A stretch of DNA of 64,000 nucleotides from the NCBI RefSeq assembly GCF_012584455.1, contig NZ_JABAEB010000008.1:112778-176777 (forward strand). The letters are read 5' to 3'. Both the position numbers and the translations under genes were made by a program. A model generated the notes under the pieces. That model searched no databases. It was not told the DNA's origin and saw only the letters and a list, made by a program, of their open reading frames with translations. This DNA is from Shewanella oncorhynchi. GTDB lineage: Bacteria > Pseudomonadota > Gammaproteobacteria > Enterobacterales > Shewanellaceae. Positions 39,853-49,784 of the stretch are shown here, piece by piece (position 1 is the first letter of the stretch; every line of letters starts with the position of its first letter).

Positions 39853-39931
39853 CTGATATACCACCTATAAGTCAGAAATTTTGGACGCAACCAAACTAAC
39901 ATAATGTTACGACTTGGTTGTGATTGAAATC

Positions 39932-39960
39932 ACTATAACCCATGCTTATCATTGCTTAAA
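39932..39960 (-). promoter_or_regulatory. Predicted ilvC promoter
   Basis: Minus strand: -10 TATAGT (39937-39932) preceded by a 17-bp spacer and a poor -35 (TTTAAG). A weak -35 fits an activator-dependent promoter. A perfect palindrome TAACATAATGTTA (39897-39909) lies downstream in the leader. Confidence 0.4.
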
Positions 39961-39982
39961 ATGATATATTCGGAACTTCATA

Positions 39983-39997
39983 TTGCATTATGCGCAA
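39983..39997. promoter_or_regulatory. Putative IlvY operator
   Basis: TTGCATTATGCGCAA has the T-N11-A LysR-box shape (TTGC-N7-GCAA). It lies between ilvC and ilvY, about 46 bp upstream of the predicted ilvC -10, a usual activator position. Confidence 0.45.
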
Positions 39998-40055
39998 CGT
40001 CAGCCGCAATAACGCTCAGTAACACTGGCAGCAACATCGGCGGCAATATGCAGCA

Positions 40056-40073
40056 CTCAGGCTCAGGCTCAGG
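40056..40073 (+). repeat. Three tandem CTCAGG hexamers in the ilvY leader
   Basis: CTCAGG repeated three times without interruption, 16 bases before the ilvY start codon. Confidence 0.7.
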
Positions 40074-40089
40074 CTAAACAGGATAAGTT

Positions 40090-40962
40090 ATGGATATTCG
40101 TACCCTCAAATTGTACCTGCACTTATGTGACAGTTTGCACTTCGCCAAGACGGCGGAGCAGATGCATGTGAGCCCATCAACCTTAAGCCGAGCCCTGCAA
40201 AGATTAGAAGAGGAAGTAAACGCTAAGTTGTTAGAGCGGGATAATCGCAGCGTGACCTTAACCCACGCGGGACACGAGTTTAAGCGATTCGCCGAGCAGA
40301 CCTTGAACCATTGGAGCACACTCAAGCACAGTATCGATCTCAAGCAGGACGTACTGCGCGGTCGGTTAAATCTATATTGCTCGGTCACTGCTGCCTACAG
40401 TCATTTACCGGGTTTATTGGATCTATTCCGCCAAGAGCATCCCTTCGTCGAAATCGCCTTAACCACGGGAGATGCAGCCAACGCGCTAGCAGAAGTGCAG
40501 CAGAATCGCGCCGATATCGCCATCGCCGCCCTGCCCGATCCTTTCCCCAGCAGCTTACATTTTGCCAAAATCGACGATGTGCCACTGTCGATTATCGCAC
40601 CGACGATCCGCTGTGCAGTACAGCAACAAGTGAGTCAAACGCCCATCGATTGGTCGAGCGTACCCTTTATCATCCCAGATCACGGCCCAGGACGGCGCCG
40701 CGCCGATAACTGGTTCAAACAAATGGGCATCAGCCCTAATATTTACGCCCAAGTCTCGGGACAGGAAGCGATCGCCTCTATGGTAGCGTTAGGTTGTGGC
40801 GTGAGCATGAGCCCCGAAGTGGTGATCAATAACAGCCCTGTGCGGGACCGTATTCAGCTGCTCTCGTCGCCGGTGGCGATTCCACCGTTCGAGTTAGGTT
40901 GCTGCTGCAAAGTGAAACGGCTTGATGATCCCATCGTTAATGCGTTTTTGGATGTGATTTAA
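40090..40962 (+). CDS. ilvY: LysR-family regulator IlvY
   Basis: 290 aa. N-terminal winged helix MDIRTLKLYLHLCDSLHFAK then HVSPSTLSRALQRLEEEV, and a C-terminal LysR substrate-binding domain. IlvY activates ilvC in response to acetolactate/acetohydroxybutyrate, and the divergent position beside ilvC supports this identity. AGGATA precedes the ATG. Confidence 0.93.
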   Translation: MDIRTLKLYLHLCDSLHFAKTAEQMHVSPSTLSRALQRLEEEVNAKLLERDNRSVTLTHAGHEFKRFAEQTLNHWSTLKHSIDLKQDVLRGRLNLYCSVTAAYSHLPGLLDLFRQEHPFVEIALTTGDAANALAEVQQNRADIAIAALPDPFPSSLHFAKIDDVPLSIIAPTIRCAVQQQVSQTPIDWSSVPFIIPDHGPGRRRADNWFKQMGISPNIYAQVSGQEAIASMVALGCGVSMSPEVVINNSPVRDRIQLLSSPVAIPPFELGCCCKVKRLDDPIVNAFLDVI

Positions 40963-41023
40963 ACGGGGAAAGTAATACAAAAAATAAAAGTGCGAGTGAA
41001 TAGTTTCAACGAGATAGAAAACC

Positions 41024-41071
41024 GAAACGGCTCTCAAAAAGCTAAAAACTTAGCTGAAAGAGAACCGCTTC
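41024..41071 (-). terminator. Possible terminator between convergent ilvY and the CBS-domain gene
   Basis: Imperfect long hairpin: GAAACGGCTCTC pairs with GAGAACCGCTTC (two mismatches) and an inner AGCTAA/TTAGCT. On the minus strand GGTTTTC follows. Confidence 0.4.
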
Positions 41072-41158
41072 ACTATCGAACAGTTGTTATCAAATTGGTG
41101 CTAACGAACTATTGCCACAAGATTTCTATCGCAAGGCAATCAACACAAGATGACAGGA

Positions 41159-42475
41159 TTACACATCCGGCGAGTTGAGCTTATCAATAGGATCGATACG
41201 GGTCACCAATAGCTGATCGACCTTGTACGAATCGATATCGACCACCTCAAATTTATAGCCCGCATAGTTCACGAAATCCGTACGCTTAGGGATTTTACGC
41301 AGCATATACATCATAAAACCAGCAATGGTTTCGTAGTTCTGATTATGCGGAAACTCCTCAATACCAAAGGCGCGCATTACGTCGGTAATAGGCGTCACAC
41401 CGTCGACTAACCAAGAGTTGCTATCACGGGCGATGATCTGCTCTTCGCTCTCGTGCAATGACCAAGCCCCCATTACGGCGCGCTGTAGATCGTTAGTTGT
41501 CACAATCCCCACCACTAAGGCGTATTCGTTCATTACCACGGCAAAATCGGCGCGACTATTTTTAAAGTATTCCATCGCTTCTGACAGGCTCAGCGTATCG
41601 GGAATGATCAGCGAAGTATGGATTAAGTTACTGCCTTTTAAGATGATATTCTCACCGTTGATCACACGGATCAGCAATTCTTTCGCATCCACGAAGCCTT
41701 TGATCATATCCAACTGACCATCGCAGACGAGGAACTTAGTATGGGGATCTTCAGAAATTTTACGCTTGATATCTTCTTCACTGTCTTGCAGTAAAAAGTA
41801 CACTAAGCTTTCACGGGCCGTCATGGCCGAAGTCACAGAAACGGTTTGCATTTCAAACACATTTTCCATCATCTGTTGCTCACCGCGATCTAGCACCCCA
41901 GCTTCGGCACCGGCATTCATGACGGCATAAATGTCGTCGGAGGTGATAGCATCGTTACGCACAGTTGGGATCTGCAGCAGTTTAAAGATACCACTCGCCA
42001 TGCCATTGAAAAACCATACTAATGGGCGTAATAGTACAATACAGAAAGACATAGGCCCGACAACAGCTAAAGCGACAGGCTCAGGCATCGCCATGGCAAT
42101 GCGTTTTGGCATTAAATCGGCGACTAAAATAAAGGCGCTGGTTACCGTTATGAAGGATAAAACAAAGCTCAATTGGCTCAGCCAAGGCTCGGCAACTAAA
42201 GGGGAAAGCAACTGATAGAAGTAAGGCCGAAATGCCGACTCACCCACAATACCGCCCATGATGGCAACGGCATTAAGACCAATTTGTACTACCGTAAAAA
42301 AGCTACCGGGAACAGCTTGTAACTGCAGCACTTTTTCTGCTCGTGCATCGCCCTCATCGGCTAACTGACGTAAACGAATTTTACGTGAAGCGGCAAGTGC
42401 AATTTCTGACATAGAGAAAAAACAACTCGCGCCGATTAGACACAATATAATCATCACGTTATCAAAGAGACTCAT
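41159..42475 (-). CDS. paeA: PaeA/YtfL-like membrane CBS-domain protein (CNNM/CorC family)
   Basis: 438 aa. An N-terminal DUF21/CNNM membrane domain of about four helices (MIILCLIGASCFFSMSEIAL), a CBS pair in the middle (SDDIYAVMNAGAEAGVLDRG precedes it), and a C-terminal CorC_HlyC domain (NYETIAGFMMYMLRKIPKRT). It reads closely like E. coli YtfL/PaeA (447 aa), reported as a cadaverine/putrescine exporter. The start at MSLFDNVMII has AAAGGTG upstream. Earlier frames add 25 unlikely codons. Confidence 0.85.
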   Translation of the reverse strand: MSLFDNVMIILCLIGASCFFSMSEIALAASRKIRLRQLADEGDARAEKVLQLQAVPGSFFTVVQIGLNAVAIMGGIVGESAFRPYFYQLLSPLVAEPWLSQLSFVLSFITVTSAFILVADLMPKRIAMAMPEPVALAVVGPMSFCIVLLRPLVWFFNGMASGIFKLLQIPTVRNDAITSDDIYAVMNAGAEAGVLDRGEQQMMENVFEMQTVSVTSAMTARESLVYFLLQDSEEDIKRKISEDPHTKFLVCDGQLDMIKGFVDAKELLIRVINGENIILKGSNLIHTSLIIPDTLSLSEAMEYFKNSRADFAVVMNEYALVVGIVTTNDLQRAVMGAWSLHESEEQIIARDSNSWLVDGVTPITDVMRAFGIEEFPHNQNYETIAGFMMYMLRKIPKRTDFVNYAGYKFEVVDIDSYKVDQLLVTRIDPIDKLNSPDV

Positions 42476-43230
42476 GTAACACCTTTCATTTAACACTGGA
42501 CTAACTAGGACCAACTCGCGCTTTATTGCTCGCGAGTCAGTTGAATTCATTGTATTTGAGCAAAGTTTGCTTTGTCTGGTCGCTGCACAACAAGATTGTA
42601 TTGACCACTTTCACCCCAAAGATGAATGAGCGCTTAGATGACAATCCTTAGGGTGCACTCAGTATATCTGCAAATTCACGAGTTATGCGTGACTCCGCTC
42701 TCGCAGCCCACGCATAGCGCTAATGCACTTGCATCATTTAAGTAATGTTTTATGTCGAAGCGACTGAATATACAGCATTTAATTATTTTGCTCGACTCGA
42801 TGGCATTAGACATCCGAGCGCGGTGGCTTTGATATTGAGCTGCTAGAACGTACATTTAAACCAATAGAATTGACTATGCAGTCGTGGCTTTGCTTAGTTG
42901 CGTTACGTAAAATACGTCCAGAATGGCAGCATGGATGTCACTCAGAGTGCATCGCTAAATCGACAATAGGCGACAGATTATATCTCATCTGCCGCCTAAT
43001 ATTACCTCACCTTGAGTAATTTTTATCTTAGCGACTTATCTACAGCTGTGTTTCACATAAATGTTATCAATTAGTTAGCATGATTGAGGACGTCTGTGGC
43101 GTGGTGATGCTAACCGAATATGTCTCCAATTTTGCAGCATAGCGCCTAGACTCTTGAAGCTCAGTAGCCAATCCAGCAACGTGTTGGGATATCTTGGCGA
43201 AAGAGTAACATCACCTTCAACCGGCTCCCA
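42476..43230. other. 755-bp intergenic region without a recognised gene
   Basis: No gene is supported. A hairpin AATAGGCGACAGAT / ATCTGCCGCCTAATATT (about 42965-43003) has a nearly perfect GGCGACAGAT-type stem but no T-run. A ~60-codon open frame on + (about 42812-43020) lacks a start signal and was not recognised; it could be debris of an old gene. Confidence 0.5.
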
Positions 43231-45048
43231 TTAAATCACTTCAACCTCGACTCTATTGCGACCTTTATCCTTAGCGCGATAGAGGCAAACATCGGCGCGG
43301 CGTAATACGTCGGCCATCTTAAACCCAGAGATCTTATCTAATGGCAAAAACACGCTGCCAATACTGATCGTCACCACAGCCAAGGGAGATACTTGATGGG
43401 GAATATTGAGTTGCTCAACGAGATAACACAGTTGCGTAGCAATAGCCGTTAACTGTGCTGGCGTGACCTGCTCGACGACCAAAGCAAACTCTTCACCACC
43501 AATGCGAGCCAATAGAGCATTGTGCGGCAGGATATCGCACTGTGCTAAGGCATCAGCCACCCGTTTAAGCACAGTATCGCCTTCAAGATGACCATAAGTG
43601 TCGTTGTAGGATTTGAAATAATCGATATCTAACATTAACAATCCCGCTGGAGTGTTAGCTTGTAGCACAGTAGCTAATCTTTCGGTAAAGGGTCGTCTAT
43701 TAGCTAAGCCAGTTAACTCATCGGTTTCAGCCATCACCTTTAATTGGCTATTCGCGGCAACCAGCGCTTGTTGTAGCACTATCATCTGACGCTCTTTCTG
43801 TTCGCGTAGCAGTAACTCGTTCAATGCGGAGGCGAATTGGGTCAGCATATTCTTTTTCTGGGCGTTCCAATTTAATGGCCGCGACACAGTCGACAGCGAG
43901 AGCAATCCCAATAACTCCCCAGCATTTTTAATCGCAAAGGCGGCAATCGAACATATCCCCACGGATTTCATTACCTCATATTCCTGTGGTGAAAAAGCCT
44001 TTAACGCCTCAAGATCCTCAATCACTAAGGTCGATTCCGTCTCGAATTTTTTAGCCAGTTGAGCAATATTATCTACCGAAATCACTTGGACCTTATTTGC
44101 GTGTAAGTCACTGGTCCAAAAGCTGCGGTAATAGGCATGCTGCTGATTGAATTCGAGAAGACTCACCCTTTCAACATCAAATAACTGACCTATTTTGTGG
44201 CATACCTCAGTTAAGGTTTTATCCACATTGCAGGTATCTATGCTCAAAAATTGCAACGAAATCTCAGCCAACAATTGATTCGACTGCGACTGCCAATCTA
44301 ATTCTTTAGTTCGTTCTTTGACTAAGTCAGACAATAAATGCTGCTGTTGTTGCAGTGCACGTTGCTGACGTTTATTGATGGCTAAATCATTACGTATCCT
44401 TTGATACATACCCTTAAGTGACAATGCCACATGGGCTATTTCATCGGGTCTTGCGGTTACAGTCTCGGGCACAGATAACTTTTTTAACGAGTTAAGATTG
44501 ATTTTATTAGTGAAATCTTCCAGTGCCGACAATCTATCTGTCACCATGAGTCGCACTAAGGTCAAAATCAAATAAATCATCAATAGGGTCTTTAACCCAT
44601 TACCGAGCACGATAAAAATCAACTGCCGCCACAGCTCGTAGTAAAGCCGATTGGTATCTAACCCTACGGTCAAAGTCGCTATCGACTGCTCTTGATAGGT
44701 CACAGGATAGTGAAATAGAGTTTGCGACTCGTCATCGGTTAACAAAGGTTTACCCAGATGCATAGTGACGCCATCGATACTGTCTAAATGTACACTCGAC
44801 ACTAATGGCATCATCCCCAGTCCAGAGAGCAAATCCGATAACAAGCTACGGTCGACGTCCCACAGTGACTTCGCCACGCTTGGCAAAATAGATTCTGAAT
44901 ACTCGCGGATATCCGAAGTCGCATTATCGATACTATCCTGATAGTTCCAAATCAACTGTACCAGCATAGTTAACACAGCAAAAAACGAGCTCACCCCAAT
45001 AATAATCAGCGTCATCTTGTGGCTAATAGAATGATTATGATGCTTCAT
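43231..45048 (-). CDS. Membrane diguanylate cyclase with periplasmic sensor and GAF domains
   Basis: 605 aa. TM helix about 12-33 (LIIIGVSSFFAVLTMLVQLI), a periplasmic domain to ~140, second helix, a HAMP-like linker, coiled coil, a GAF domain (about 255-410) and a C-terminal GGDEF domain with the active-site variant GGEEF (RIGGEEFALVVEQ, ~residue 515). GGEEF is a functional signature. It starts 12 bases after the stop of a periplasmic binding protein gene, suggesting that protein delivers a ligand signal to its periplasmic domain. AGGTG supports ATG 45048; an in-frame GTG lies two codons upstream. Confidence 0.87.
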   Translation of the reverse strand: MKHHNHSISHKMTLIIIGVSSFFAVLTMLVQLIWNYQDSIDNATSDIREYSESILPSVAKSLWDVDRSLLSDLLSGLGMMPLVSSVHLDSIDGVTMHLGKPLLTDDESQTLFHYPVTYQEQSIATLTVGLDTNRLYYELWRQLIFIVLGNGLKTLLMIYLILTLVRLMVTDRLSALEDFTNKINLNSLKKLSVPETVTARPDEIAHVALSLKGMYQRIRNDLAINKRQQRALQQQQHLLSDLVKERTKELDWQSQSNQLLAEISLQFLSIDTCNVDKTLTEVCHKIGQLFDVERVSLLEFNQQHAYYRSFWTSDLHANKVQVISVDNIAQLAKKFETESTLVIEDLEALKAFSPQEYEVMKSVGICSIAAFAIKNAGELLGLLSLSTVSRPLNWNAQKKNMLTQFASALNELLLREQKERQMIVLQQALVAANSQLKVMAETDELTGLANRRPFTERLATVLQANTPAGLLMLDIDYFKSYNDTYGHLEGDTVLKRVADALAQCDILPHNALLARIGGEEFALVVEQVTPAQLTAIATQLCYLVEQLNIPHQVSPLAVVTISIGSVFLPLDKISGFKMADVLRRADVCLYRAKDKGRNRVEVEVI

Positions 45049-45060
45049 GTACACCTGTTA

Positions 45061-46089
45061 TTACACCTTGAGGGGCAACTTATTCAAAATCTGAGACTGG
45101 AAAATCTGTGGCCAATCTCGAGCAACTAACATTTGATAAAATGCCGAATCTGGTTGCAAAACACCGAACAAAGCAACATTGTCATAGGGGAGATATTTTT
45201 TATGCTGCTGATAATATTGCAATTCGACCAAACCTAAAGCGCCAACCAAAAAATGCCCGCCACCAATAACACTCACAGAGTGCTGGCGACAAAGCTGTAA
45301 AATCTCAGGTGAAGTATTGATCGTACCAACAAATACATCTTTACCAGACACCAAACCTTTTTCCTTCAATGCCTTAAGCACCCCAATCGCCATACGATCA
45401 CTGGCGGTCCAAATCACATTCAGATCAGGATAACGATTCAGCAGGGTTAACGCTTGCCCATAAGCCACAGCCTCACTCCATTGGCCATAAACCGTTTGAG
45501 TCAGAGTGGCATTGGACTGCATAAAGAAATAGTCACTGGCGCCTTGGGTTCGTAGCACTGAAGCAGGCGTCGATTTATCGCCCGAAATCAACAGAACTTT
45601 AGCCGCCTTTCCTTCTAAATCGTCCATTAAGGCCTTAGCGGTCGCCGAACCAATAGCGTAATTATCGGGAATAATGGCGGGTAACAGATATTCTTGCCAA
45701 TGGGGATCTTGCAGCAAGGCATCACGCTCGCCAGGGGAAATATCATTTAAAATCAATTGCACATAGACAGGGTGAGGATAAAGCGCCTGTAGCATTTTTA
45801 TCGCGGATTGTTTTTCATTAACCAGAATAACGTAATTAGGTAACGCCTTTGCAGAAGCTAACAACTCATCGAGTTGAGTGATCATCTTGAAGTGATTGCG
45901 ATCGGAATGAATGATATCGAGTTTAATATCGAGTGTCGTCGATGCCGCCAACATCAATTGGTCGACATCTCCCCAAAAACTGTCATCGACAGCCCCAGGA
46001 TTAAAAAAAACCACATCGAGTTTTGCCCATGCTGCCCCACCAAAACCCGCAGTACAGATAAACACACACGCTAACATCCACGAACGCAT
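45061..46089 (-). CDS. Periplasmic sugar/autoinducer-type binding protein
   Basis: 342 aa. Signal peptide MRSWMLACVFICTAGFGGAA then a type I periplasmic-binding fold: LDVVFFNPGAVDDSFWGDVD, NYVILVNEKQSA, WTASDRMAIGVLKALKEKGL, and GTINTSPEILQLCRQH. The architecture resembles LuxP/ribose-binding proteins. No permease or ATPase is nearby; the only partner is the downstream membrane GGDEF gene. The start at 46089 keeps a standard signal peptide; GAGGAG lies about 10 bases upstream. Confidence 0.82.
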   Translation of the reverse strand: MRSWMLACVFICTAGFGGAAWAKLDVVFFNPGAVDDSFWGDVDQLMLAASTTLDIKLDIIHSDRNHFKMITQLDELLASAKALPNYVILVNEKQSAIKMLQALYPHPVYVQLILNDISPGERDALLQDPHWQEYLLPAIIPDNYAIGSATAKALMDDLEGKAAKVLLISGDKSTPASVLRTQGASDYFFMQSNATLTQTVYGQWSEAVAYGQALTLLNRYPDLNVIWTASDRMAIGVLKALKEKGLVSGKDVFVGTINTSPEILQLCRQHSVSVIGGGHFLVGALGLVELQYYQQHKKYLPYDNVALFGVLQPDSAFYQMLVARDWPQIFQSQILNKLPLKV

Positions 46090-46746
46090 AGGCGAGTTCT
46101 CCTCGACCATGTTCCCTCAAATGTCATCCTTCACAAGAGGTCACTTTATTATTATCGATTCACAACCTTGTTACCGCATCGCCGCCCAAAATGTTGCTAA
46201 AATCGGCAGCAGATGTTTCGATTAAACCACAAAATGATACAAAGTATACTTTATATGCTGACTATTTATTCCAACACCCTGTCGGTATATGGGGTTCGAG
46301 TGGCTCAGTAGCAGAATGTTTATGGGGATGTAAGTAGCGGCCTTATGGTCAGTCTTGCGACCTAACCACGGAGAAAATGACGGGGACTTAAAAGGAATAC
46401 AAGTTAGAACTCAGACGTTAATGCAGCCTAGCGGTCAAATTGAATCAAGGTCGTGGGGAGGGGACCATGATTTTCAGTGGAGGGTAAACCAAATGAGACT
46501 GCTCATCGATGCCCTCATATAATCGCATAGGTTGACTAAACTCTATTAACTGATTTAAATAATTAAATATAACTATCAATCACTTAATCTATTCAGTCGT
46601 AATCATTTCTCCCAGAATCAATCCTTTATAACTCATATTCATTCAAAGGCACTAAATTGTGCTTGCGACTCTTCTTCTAATCCGTCGCAACATACACCTT
46701 CAATCGTCTCGGTGTACTCCAATTGCTGTGTAGCCCGCATCGCCAA
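46090..46746. other. Intergenic region with dispersed repeat core C
   Basis: No gene supported in about 660 bases. It contains TGAATCAAGGTCGTGGGG at 46441-46458, an exact 18-base match to the core of the element at 30563-30580 (opposite strand). The rest is A/T-rich toward 46560-46640. Confidence 0.55.
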
Positions 46747-46775
46747 ACAAAAAGGTTGGCAGTAGCCAACCTTTC
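46747..46775 (-). terminator. Terminator of the YwqG-family gene
   Basis: AAAGGTTGGC / GCCAACCTTT with a 4-nt loop (46751-46774); on the minus strand TTTTTGTTTGG follows, seven bases after the stop. Confidence 0.88.
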
Positions 46776-46781
46776 AATGAA

Positions 46782-47927
46782 CTAATAATCATATATGCAG
46801 TAAATGCGATCGAATTCTCCTAACGCTAAATCGTCCCGGTGAATAATAAAATTCAATTGCATAGAATGCTCACTGTAGACGACTTTGAACAGTACTAGAT
46901 AATCTTCGGCATTGCCGCCTAATTCAGCTGCGGCGCGGAGTTCGGGTGCTTTATAGCGGCTATCACCATGGCCATTAATGCAGGCTATCCCATCGTAATA
47001 GGGCAGCGGCTGCTCGGGGACCAGCAATACCTGCAAGTTGGATGACTGCCAGTCGGTATTAGCCCATTGCGATTGAGTGAGAATCTGACCAGGGATAAAC
47101 CCCTGCTCATTCAATTGTATCAGCTCATAGCCCTTGAGCTGATCTTGCCACTCTGGTGCCAATTCATCATCCACAACCGCTAGGGCCTCCAGCACCATAG
47201 CTTGTTGCGGTTCTGGTAGCGCTTGTAAACGTGCCTTGGCTAACTTTACTAAATGCGGGTTGTCACTATTAATCATGTCAGGGGCTATCATCTTAATGCT
47301 GGCAATTCCCTGAAGTTGATAAGCCTCTTCATACTCATAGTTTGCACATACCGCATCGTCGAACTTAGGTTCGGCAATCGCTTTTCCAGAGTTCAGTTGC
47401 TGATCCTCTGCGACATAATAGACATGGCCGCGAAGCATTTCCGAGAATCGCCAGCGCTCCAAAAAGAACAACAATCGCCCTTCTCGAGGCAAATAAGATT
47501 GAAACGCCTTCAGGTCGCTGCAGTTGAGCTGTGCGATAAATTGCATGGGCACACGGAAGGCTTGCGCCGCCTCGTCCCAATCCCAATTATGCTCCTCATC
47601 AGTCTCCCAATCGTCCTGCCAGTCCTCCCGCCAATGCTCATTAATAAACTCGCGGGTATGGCCAAAGCTCTCAACATAGCCATCCAACATCTCCTCCCTT
47701 CCGACCAACGTCACCGGATAATCCATGCCAACAGGCAAATCCGGCAATCCACCCAGTCGGCTATTACCTAACTGGGCATAGTCTTCGATTGCACAGGGAT
47801 AGAGATCGACACTACTTCGAATAAATGCCGAAAGCGTATGGGCAAGATGCGGGTCTTTAAACTGCGCCAACTTTTGCTCTAGCAGCTGCTGACGAATGGG
47901 GGAATTTTCTGCTAACAACATATCCAT
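46782..47927 (-). CDS. YwqG-family protein (DUF1963)
   Basis: 381 aa. Family signature SRLGGLPDLPVGMDYPV, a core with FIAQLNCSDLKAFQSYLPRE then GRLLFFLER, and the late GHGDSRYKAPELRAAAE-type region. Rich in Trp and acidic residues, no export signal. DUF1963 proteins are cytosolic and of unknown function. Monocistronic with its own terminator. Confidence 0.8.
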   Translation of the reverse strand: MDMLLAENSPIRQQLLEQKLAQFKDPHLAHTLSAFIRSSVDLYPCAIEDYAQLGNSRLGGLPDLPVGMDYPVTLVGREEMLDGYVESFGHTREFINEHWREDWQDDWETDEEHNWDWDEAAQAFRVPMQFIAQLNCSDLKAFQSYLPREGRLLFFLERWRFSEMLRGHVYYVAEDQQLNSGKAIAEPKFDDAVCANYEYEEAYQLQGIASIKMIAPDMINSDNPHLVKLAKARLQALPEPQQAMVLEALAVVDDELAPEWQDQLKGYELIQLNEQGFIPGQILTQSQWANTDWQSSNLQVLLVPEQPLPYYDGIACINGHGDSRYKAPELRAAAELGGNAEDYLVLFKVVYSEHSMQLNFIIHRDDLALGEFDRIYCIYDY

Positions 47928-48145
47928 ATTTACCTCACGACTCCAATATTTGTTTTTTTATCATTTCTATCAACTATTTGCCACCTTCAAATAAGGCAAA
48001 TTGCTAAACCTATCACACGATTAGCAAAGCCGGAGTCAACGGCTTGCTAATGAGAAGGGCAACGACCTAGGCGATAGGAAACCCCTCCCATTAATTACTG
48101 CTACACTCAAATTCAGCGCAAAAAAATTAACAAAAGGATTTGTTT

Positions 48146-49672
48146 ATGGCGATAGCCTGTGTCAATACCCGAGCCAGTTGTGGAGTCGAAGCTCCTCAAG
48201 TCACAGTTGAAGTGCATCTCAGCAACGGCTTACCAGCATTTAATCTTGTAGGCTTACCCGAAGCTTCGGTAAAAGAAGCCCGTGAGCGAGTACGCAGTGC
48301 CTTGATCAATGCGGGATTCGAGTTTCCAATGCGGCGGATAACAGTCAATCTCGCGCCAGCTGATTTACCTAAACAAGGTGGCCGCTACGACTTACCCATC
48401 GCCGTGGGCATATTGGCCGCTTCGGAACAGATTCCCATTAACAGTTTAAAAAATATCGAGTTTGTCGGCGAGCTGGCACTGTCAGGGCACATACGTTACT
48501 GCCAAGGGTTATTGCCCGCGATTATCGCTGCGAAGCGCCAAGACCATACCTTGGTCTTACCGCTAGATAACCGCCATGATGCAGAGCTAGTCGGCTATCC
48601 CAATGTGTTGTTTGGCTCGCATCTGCAAAGTCTAGCCGCGTATTTACAAGGGCAAAACCAACTACCAACACTGGCGCCACAGTTAGAATGGGTAAGCCAA
48701 GAGACACCCGAGTCCCATACTTGCCTGAGCGATGTGATTGGCCAATATCAGGCCAAGCAAGCACTCGAAATTGCCGCTGCGGGTAACCACAACCTCTTGA
48801 TGCTAGGCCCGCCGGGTACTGGCAAGACCATGCTTGCCAGCCGCATGATGGCGCTATTGCCCGCGCTCAATTATGAGGAAGCGTTAGAAGTGGCGGCAAT
48901 TCATTCCGTTGCAGGACTCGACATTAAACCGCAGCATTTTTTACAGCGACCATTTAGGGCACCGCACCACACGAGTTCTTCAATTTCCCTCGTGGGCGGT
49001 GGCAGTATCCCAAAACCTGGGGAGATCTCCCTCGCCCATCGCGGTGTATTATTCTTGGATGAAGTGGCTGAATTTCCGCGTAAAGTCTTAGATTGCCTGC
49101 GCGAACCGATGGAAACCGGCGAAGTGGTGATTTCCCGCGCCGCCGCTAAACTGAAATTTTTGAGTCGATTCCAATTAATCGCAGCGATGAATCCTAGCCC
49201 TAGTGGCGACTTGGATAGCCATCATAGATCCAGCCCTGAACAAATCCAACGTTACCTTGCGCGGCTTTCAGGTCCGTTTCTCGATCGTTTCGACTTGACC
49301 ATAGAAGTGCCCAAACTTCCCGCGAGCACCTTGACTCAAGCCGCGCCGCAGACAGAAACCAGCCAAGATATAGCCAAACGAGTTAAGCTAGCACGTGAGC
49401 TACAACTCGCCCGTGCTGGTGTGCTCAATAGCGAACTTACAGGGAAACAATTGAAACGCTTCAGCGGACTCAGTGATGCTGATTTAATATTTTTGGAGCA
49501 AAGCGTGGTGAAGCTTGGCCTTTCGGTTCGCAGTTTTCATCGTATACAAAGAGTCGCCCGCACTATCGCCGATCTTGAACAAGCACCTAACACCGAACGC
49601 CGTCATCTTGCCCAAGCACTGGGTTATCGTGCTATGGATAGGTTGCTAGCACGACTATCCCAGCAATATTGA
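48146..49672 (+). CDS. comM: ComM/YifB Mg-chelatase-like AAA+ ATPase
   Basis: 508 aa. N-terminal ChlI-like domain (VEVHLSNGLPAFNLVGLPEA; KEARERVRSALINAGFEFP), then AAA+ module with Walker A LGPPGTGKTM, Walker B GVLFLDEVAEF and sensor region AAMNPSPSGD, and a C-terminal Mg-chelatase domain. In transformable bacteria ComM is a branch-migration helicase that extends recombination of incoming DNA. AAAAGGA precedes; ATG 48146 is preferred over the in-frame TTG two codons upstream. Confidence 0.92.
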   Translation: MAIACVNTRASCGVEAPQVTVEVHLSNGLPAFNLVGLPEASVKEARERVRSALINAGFEFPMRRITVNLAPADLPKQGGRYDLPIAVGILAASEQIPINSLKNIEFVGELALSGHIRYCQGLLPAIIAAKRQDHTLVLPLDNRHDAELVGYPNVLFGSHLQSLAAYLQGQNQLPTLAPQLEWVSQETPESHTCLSDVIGQYQAKQALEIAAAGNHNLLMLGPPGTGKTMLASRMMALLPALNYEEALEVAAIHSVAGLDIKPQHFLQRPFRAPHHTSSSISLVGGGSIPKPGEISLAHRGVLFLDEVAEFPRKVLDCLREPMETGEVVISRAAAKLKFLSRFQLIAAMNPSPSGDLDSHHRSSPEQIQRYLARLSGPFLDRFDLTIEVPKLPASTLTQAAPQTETSQDIAKRVKLARELQLARAGVLNSELTGKQLKRFSGLSDADLIFLEQSVVKLGLSVRSFHRIQRVARTIADLEQAPNTERRHLAQALGYRAMDRLLARLSQQY

Positions 49673-49784
49673 GTCAGCAGCTTTACAGTGAAGATGAACA
49701 AATGCACCGACCAGCAGTGCCTAAGATTGAGCCAAACGCCTACACCGAGTAACATAGGCCTCCAATTTTTGTCAGGGGGCTCGG

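Noticed and set aside
40990..41178. 62-codon + frame after ilvY
   Set aside because: No recognisable family, spans a hairpin and overlaps the convergent gene end.
42812..43020. Open frame of about 60 codons in the large gap after paeA
   Set aside because: No start codon with a ribosome site and no recognised similarity; only noted as possible debris.
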